A stretch of 64,000 bases of DNA from an uncultured Armatimonadota bacterium (lineage in GTDB: Bacteria > Armatimonadota > Fimbriimonadia > Fimbriimonadales > Fimbriimonadaceae). Position 1 is the stretch's first letter. Each line of letters opens with the position of its first letter. The stretch is taken from NCBI GenBank assembly GCA_903833215.1, contig CAILEM010000050.1, positions 1-64,000 of the forward strand, given 5' to 3'. Positions 61,669-64,000 of this stretch are shown here, piece after piece. The position numbers were made by a program, and so were the translations under genes. Below the pieces are notes generated by a model. It was not told the DNA's origin. It saw nothing but the letters and a program-made list of their open reading frames with translations, and did not search any database.

Positions 61669-61790
61669 CAAACACTGAAGGTGTTTTGTCCCAAAAGCCC
61701 AGGGATGCGGCCACAAGCCGCTTCCCTGGGCTGGACCACCAGCACACAAATCCCCTAGCCTCCCGAGTCGGCACGATCACCGCCGACGAC
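61669..61790. repeat. Double-hairpin REP element and diverged inverted-repeat arm
   Basis: 61669-61691 carries CAAACACTGAAGGTGTTTTG, matching the REP hairpins at 313-333 and 946-966. 61696-61732 is a strong hairpin: AGCCCAGGGATGCGGC paired with GCCGCTTCCCTGGGCT. The two in series repeat the 946-1022 arrangement. At 61765-61790 a diverged arm of the GGCGGTGATCG family appears in inverse orientation. Confidence 0.7.
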
Positions 61791-61819
61791 GGGGGCCGCT
61801 GAAATTATCGGGATCAGAT

Positions 61820-62581
61820 CTACTGGAACGGATTGCTCATGTCAAAACCGGTCGCGACATTGAAGATCTGCGACGGCTTCTTGTATCCACCGTGCCCGTC
61901 GGCGAAAACGTAGTTACCGCCTCCGAGGTGTCGGTCTGAGATGGCACCTGCTTGAGGGTCCATGTCATTCTCCGGCGCAACCGGGTTGGAAGTGTTCCAC
62001 CACGAGTGATAGATGTCATCGCAGTACTGAGGCACGCCGTTGAAGGGAACGCTCCGGCGCTCGCCGAAGTACAAGGTGTTCGAAACATGCTGAACCTGTG
62101 ACTCGTTAAGACCCCACACAAAGAAACCGTTGATCAGGTAGCTATTGACCTGGGGACCACCTTCGTTGATCGTGGTCGGACAGGCGGGATCATTAGGATT
62201 CGGGTCGGCCGGACACACATAAAGCTTGTTTCGAATCATCGCCTCATCAGTGGGCTCACCCTTTTGGATGTAAGGGATTAACCACGTGAACACCGAACCA
62301 AGGTCTGGTTCCTCAATACTGCCGTCAGCATCATCGATTTGGGGCTGGCTGGTTGTGGTGGCCTTCACCTGCGGATAAGCATCATCAAAGTCTTGGATGT
62401 AAAGCTGAGACGCAAGGCCGATCTGCTTCACATTGGAGAGGCACGCCGTCTTCTTTGCCGCTGCCTTAGCCTGAGCAAATACCGGGAACAAGATCGCCGC
62501 GAGGATTGCGATGATCGCAATCACGACGAGCAGTTCAATCAGCGTAAATCCAAGGCGTCGATTGGGCCGGTGTGTGTCCAT
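61820..62581 (-). CDS. Type II/IV pseudopilin-like prepilin protein
   Basis: The 253-residue protein begins [20 protein letters not shown], with the prepilin peptidase site G/F at residues 11-12 and Glu at mature position 5. The long hydrophobic helix is [20 protein letters not shown]-terminal [20 protein letters not shown] is the H-x9-DG pattern of DUF1559-like pseudopilins, common in planctomycete and armatimonadote genomes. It would be processed by PilD-like peptidase and assembled into a pseudopilus. No other pil or gsp genes are here. Confidence 0.93.
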   Translation of the reverse strand: MDTHRPNRRLGFTLIELLVVIAIIAILAAILFPVFAQAKAAAKKTACLSNVKQIGLASQLYIQDFDDAYPQVKATTTSQPQIDDADGSIEEPDLGSVFTWLIPYIQKGEPTDEAMIRNKLYVCPADPNPNDPACPTTINEGGPQVNSYLINGFFVWGLNESQVQHVSNTLYFGERRSVPFNGVPQYCDDIYHSWWNTSNPVAPENDMDPQAGAISDRHLGGGNYVFADGHGGYKKPSQIFNVATGFDMSNPFQ

Positions 62582-62783
62582 AAGGTGCTTGGATTATACG
62601 ATAGGTTTTTCCAAAAATTAGATTCATTCCGACGACACAATCAGTGAGATTACTGGATCCTTTCGTATTGCCCTGCAGAAGCGTTCGTTGCTGAAGGCCA
62701 AAGGGTTCATCCGCGACATATATAGTCCGCTTTCCCAGTCACATAGCCGTGACAGAAAGGTCTGCCACGGATACACTGACGCC

Positions 62784-64000
62784 ATGAGCGCTTTGCTCTC
62801 CATCGGTTTGAGCCTTATCACACTGGGCGGTCAAGCACCCAAAGTCATTGACCTATGTCAGTACAGTTCGACCTCGGAAGCTCGGTCCAAATGGACAGCT
62901 TATGATGGGGGGCTACCCGTAGAGGCCCAAGGTAAAGGGATACGTCTTCCCTGCAACGTCATTGGAGATCATCCACGTGCGTTTTGGGACAGAGCCCTGG
63001 ACTTGGACCTACGTCGAGTAGACCGATTTACGTTCTCGTTTCATGTTGAGGATCGACGCAAGCTATCTCCAGCGTTCAACCTCTACTTCCAAAGCGAGAA
63101 CGGCTGGTTTACCACTGGGTTCGTCGCCGAGAATGGTTGGAATCAGATCACCGTCTCTAAAGCCCAATTTGGAACGGAGGGGACTCCGGCAGGTTGGAAG
63201 CACATTACTGGCCTAAGGATCGGTGCGTGGAAGTCAGGGGATGCGGTGACGACACTTGGTATCGCTGATATCAGGGCCATTTCGTCAGACATCGTCGTGG
63301 TCCAAGGCGACCTAACGCCAAAAACTTCGCCAGAGTACGGCACAGTTGTTGGCCAAGCAAAGGTGGTCAGCAGCGTATTGAGCGAACTCGGAGTGGATTC
63401 AGGTGGACTCTCCGACCTAGACGTCGAAGACGGTGCATTGACCGGTCGCAAGGTCGCGATCTTCCCCCATAACCCGAATATGAGTGAGAAGGAGATGGAC
63501 GAAGTTGAGAAGTTCGTCCAGGCGGGCGGGCGAGTCATTGGGTTCTACAGCGTTCATCCTCGACTACTCAAAACCATTGGCGTACAGGTCACCGGATGGA
63601 AGCCGCAAGAACATCCTGGCCAATTCGCTTTGATCCGATTCTCGAAAGATTTGATACCTGAATTGCCAACCTCCGTCCAGCAAGCCTCCTGGAACTCAAA
63701 CGTCATCGCCCCAAGCCGACCGTCTGCTCAAATCATCGGTCAATGGTGTGACGCCAAGGGCAACGCGAGCGGCTATCCCGCGATGGTTGCGTCCGACACT
63801 GGCGCTTACATGGCACATGTTTTGCTTCCCGATGATCCCGTTGGCAAACAACAAATGATGCTGGCCCTCCTCGGCCACTTTGATCGTGATGTTTGGCCCG
63901 CTGCGTGTGAACGTGCCAGAGCGAACGCTGGAGTGGTGGGAGAGTTTTCAACGCTCTCTGCGGCTGCCGCAAAACTGGGTTCGGCAGTGACGGCAGAAGC
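62784..64000 (+). CDS. Start of a secreted multidomain protein, probably a glycosidase, cut by window end
   Basis: From ATG 62784 the frame is open to the last base (405 codons). It starts MSALLSIGLSLITLGGQA, a signal peptide. Residues 20-180 form a jelly-roll (IDLCQYSSTSEARSKWTAYD, FTFSFHVEDRRKLSPAFNLY, VAENGWNQITVSKAQFG). A ThuA/GATase-like domain follows (GRKVAIFPHNPNMSEKEMDE, VEKFVQAGGRVIGFYSVHPR, GYPAMVASDTGAYMAHVLLP). In related organisms this layout precedes family 10-like glycosidase domains, but no catalytic part is in view. Confidence 0.75.
   Translation, partial: MSALLSIGLSLITLGGQAPKVIDLCQYSSTSEARSKWTAYDGGLPVEAQGKGIRLPCNVIGDHPRAFWDRALDLDLRRVDRFTFSFHVEDRRKLSPAFNLYFQSENGWFTTGFVAENGWNQITVSKAQFGTEGTPAGWKHITGLRIGAWKSGDAVTTLGIADIRAISSDIVVVQGDLTPKTSPEYGTVVGQAKVVSSVLSELGVDSGGLSDLDVEDGALTGRKVAIFPHNPNMSEKEMDEVEKFVQAGGRVIGFYSVHPRLLKTIGVQVTGWKPQEHPGQFALIRFSKDLIPELPTSVQQASWNSNVIAPSRPSAQIIGQWCDAKGNASGYPAMVASDTGAYMAHVLLPDDPVGKQQMMLALLGHFDRDVWPAACERARANAGVVGEFSTLSAAAAKLGSAVTAE

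Overview
The window looks like a chromosomal segment of a free-living, polysaccharide-degrading bacterium, most likely an armatimonadote (Fimbriimonadia-like). The main clue is the pseudopilin at 61820-62581, whose N-terminal [20 protein letters not shown] segment, FPVFAQAK linker and [14 protein letters not shown] tail are typical of Armatimonadota and Planctomycetota. Many secreted glycosidases, small DUF3592/DUF2807/DUF3052 proteins and several REP-like intergenic repeat families agree with this. The assignment is inference from family flavour, not from a marker gene.

Layout. 1-3 kb: start of an unknown gene, a REP-associated tyrosine transposase between inverted REP hairpins, dTDP-4-dehydrorhamnose reductase (rfbD) and an NAD-type isocitrate dehydrogenase. 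3-19 kb: a secreted glycine-rich protein, CocE/NonD hydrolase, sugar isomerase and SMP-30 lactonase pair, sucC, MmgE/PrpD, an M24 peptidase, a GH20 hexosaminidase and a tandem double GH29 fucosidase. 19-23 kb: glyQ, a DUF2807 adhesin-like protein, a degenerate HD-GYP protein and a pilin-like membrane protein. 23-26 kb: a tightly coupled operon of tatA (preceded by a decayed tatA copy), an unknown protein, a PqqD-like protein, a minimal FtsX-type permease and its ATPase. 26-38 kb: secreted protein, CapA phosphatase, class III aminotransferase, two DUF3592 paralogues, a Gfo/Idh/MocA oxidoreductase, threonine aldolase, a YprB-like nuclease, CcmE (Cys-type) and CcmF, and pyrE.

38-41 kb is an accretion zone. 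A complete tRNA-Leu(CAG) gene is followed by three further degenerate copies of tRNA-Leu sequence, mostly its 3' end. Each intervening block carries accessory cargo: a nucleotidyltransferase module, a secreted protein, and a VapBC pair whose toxin is broken. 41-50 kb: further secreted proteins and glycosidases (a putative glycosidase of unknown family, a PF10091/GH144-like enzyme, a TPR-thioredoxin fusion, a thioesterase, an SPFH protein and a GH16-like protein). 50-60 kb: a class C beta-lactamase-like hydrolase, a TPR lipoprotein, a two-lobed aspartic protease with PDZ flanked by 102-nt direct repeats, a nitrilase, and three more toxin-antitoxin loci (UPF0175/PIN, VapBC, HigBA). 60-64 kb: a lipoprotein, the pseudopilin, and the start of a large secreted protein that runs off the window.

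Functionally, GH20, GH29x2, GH16-like, GH144-like, the sugar isomerase, the lactonase and the oxidoreductase fit scavenging of fucosylated, GlcNAc-containing and beta-glucan polymers. Central metabolism is represented by isolated subunits (sucC without sucD, glyQ without glyS, ccmEF without ccmABCD), so operons for conserved complexes are dispersed. Coordinates and motifs were read directly from the sequence. Family names come from recognition of motifs, without database searches.
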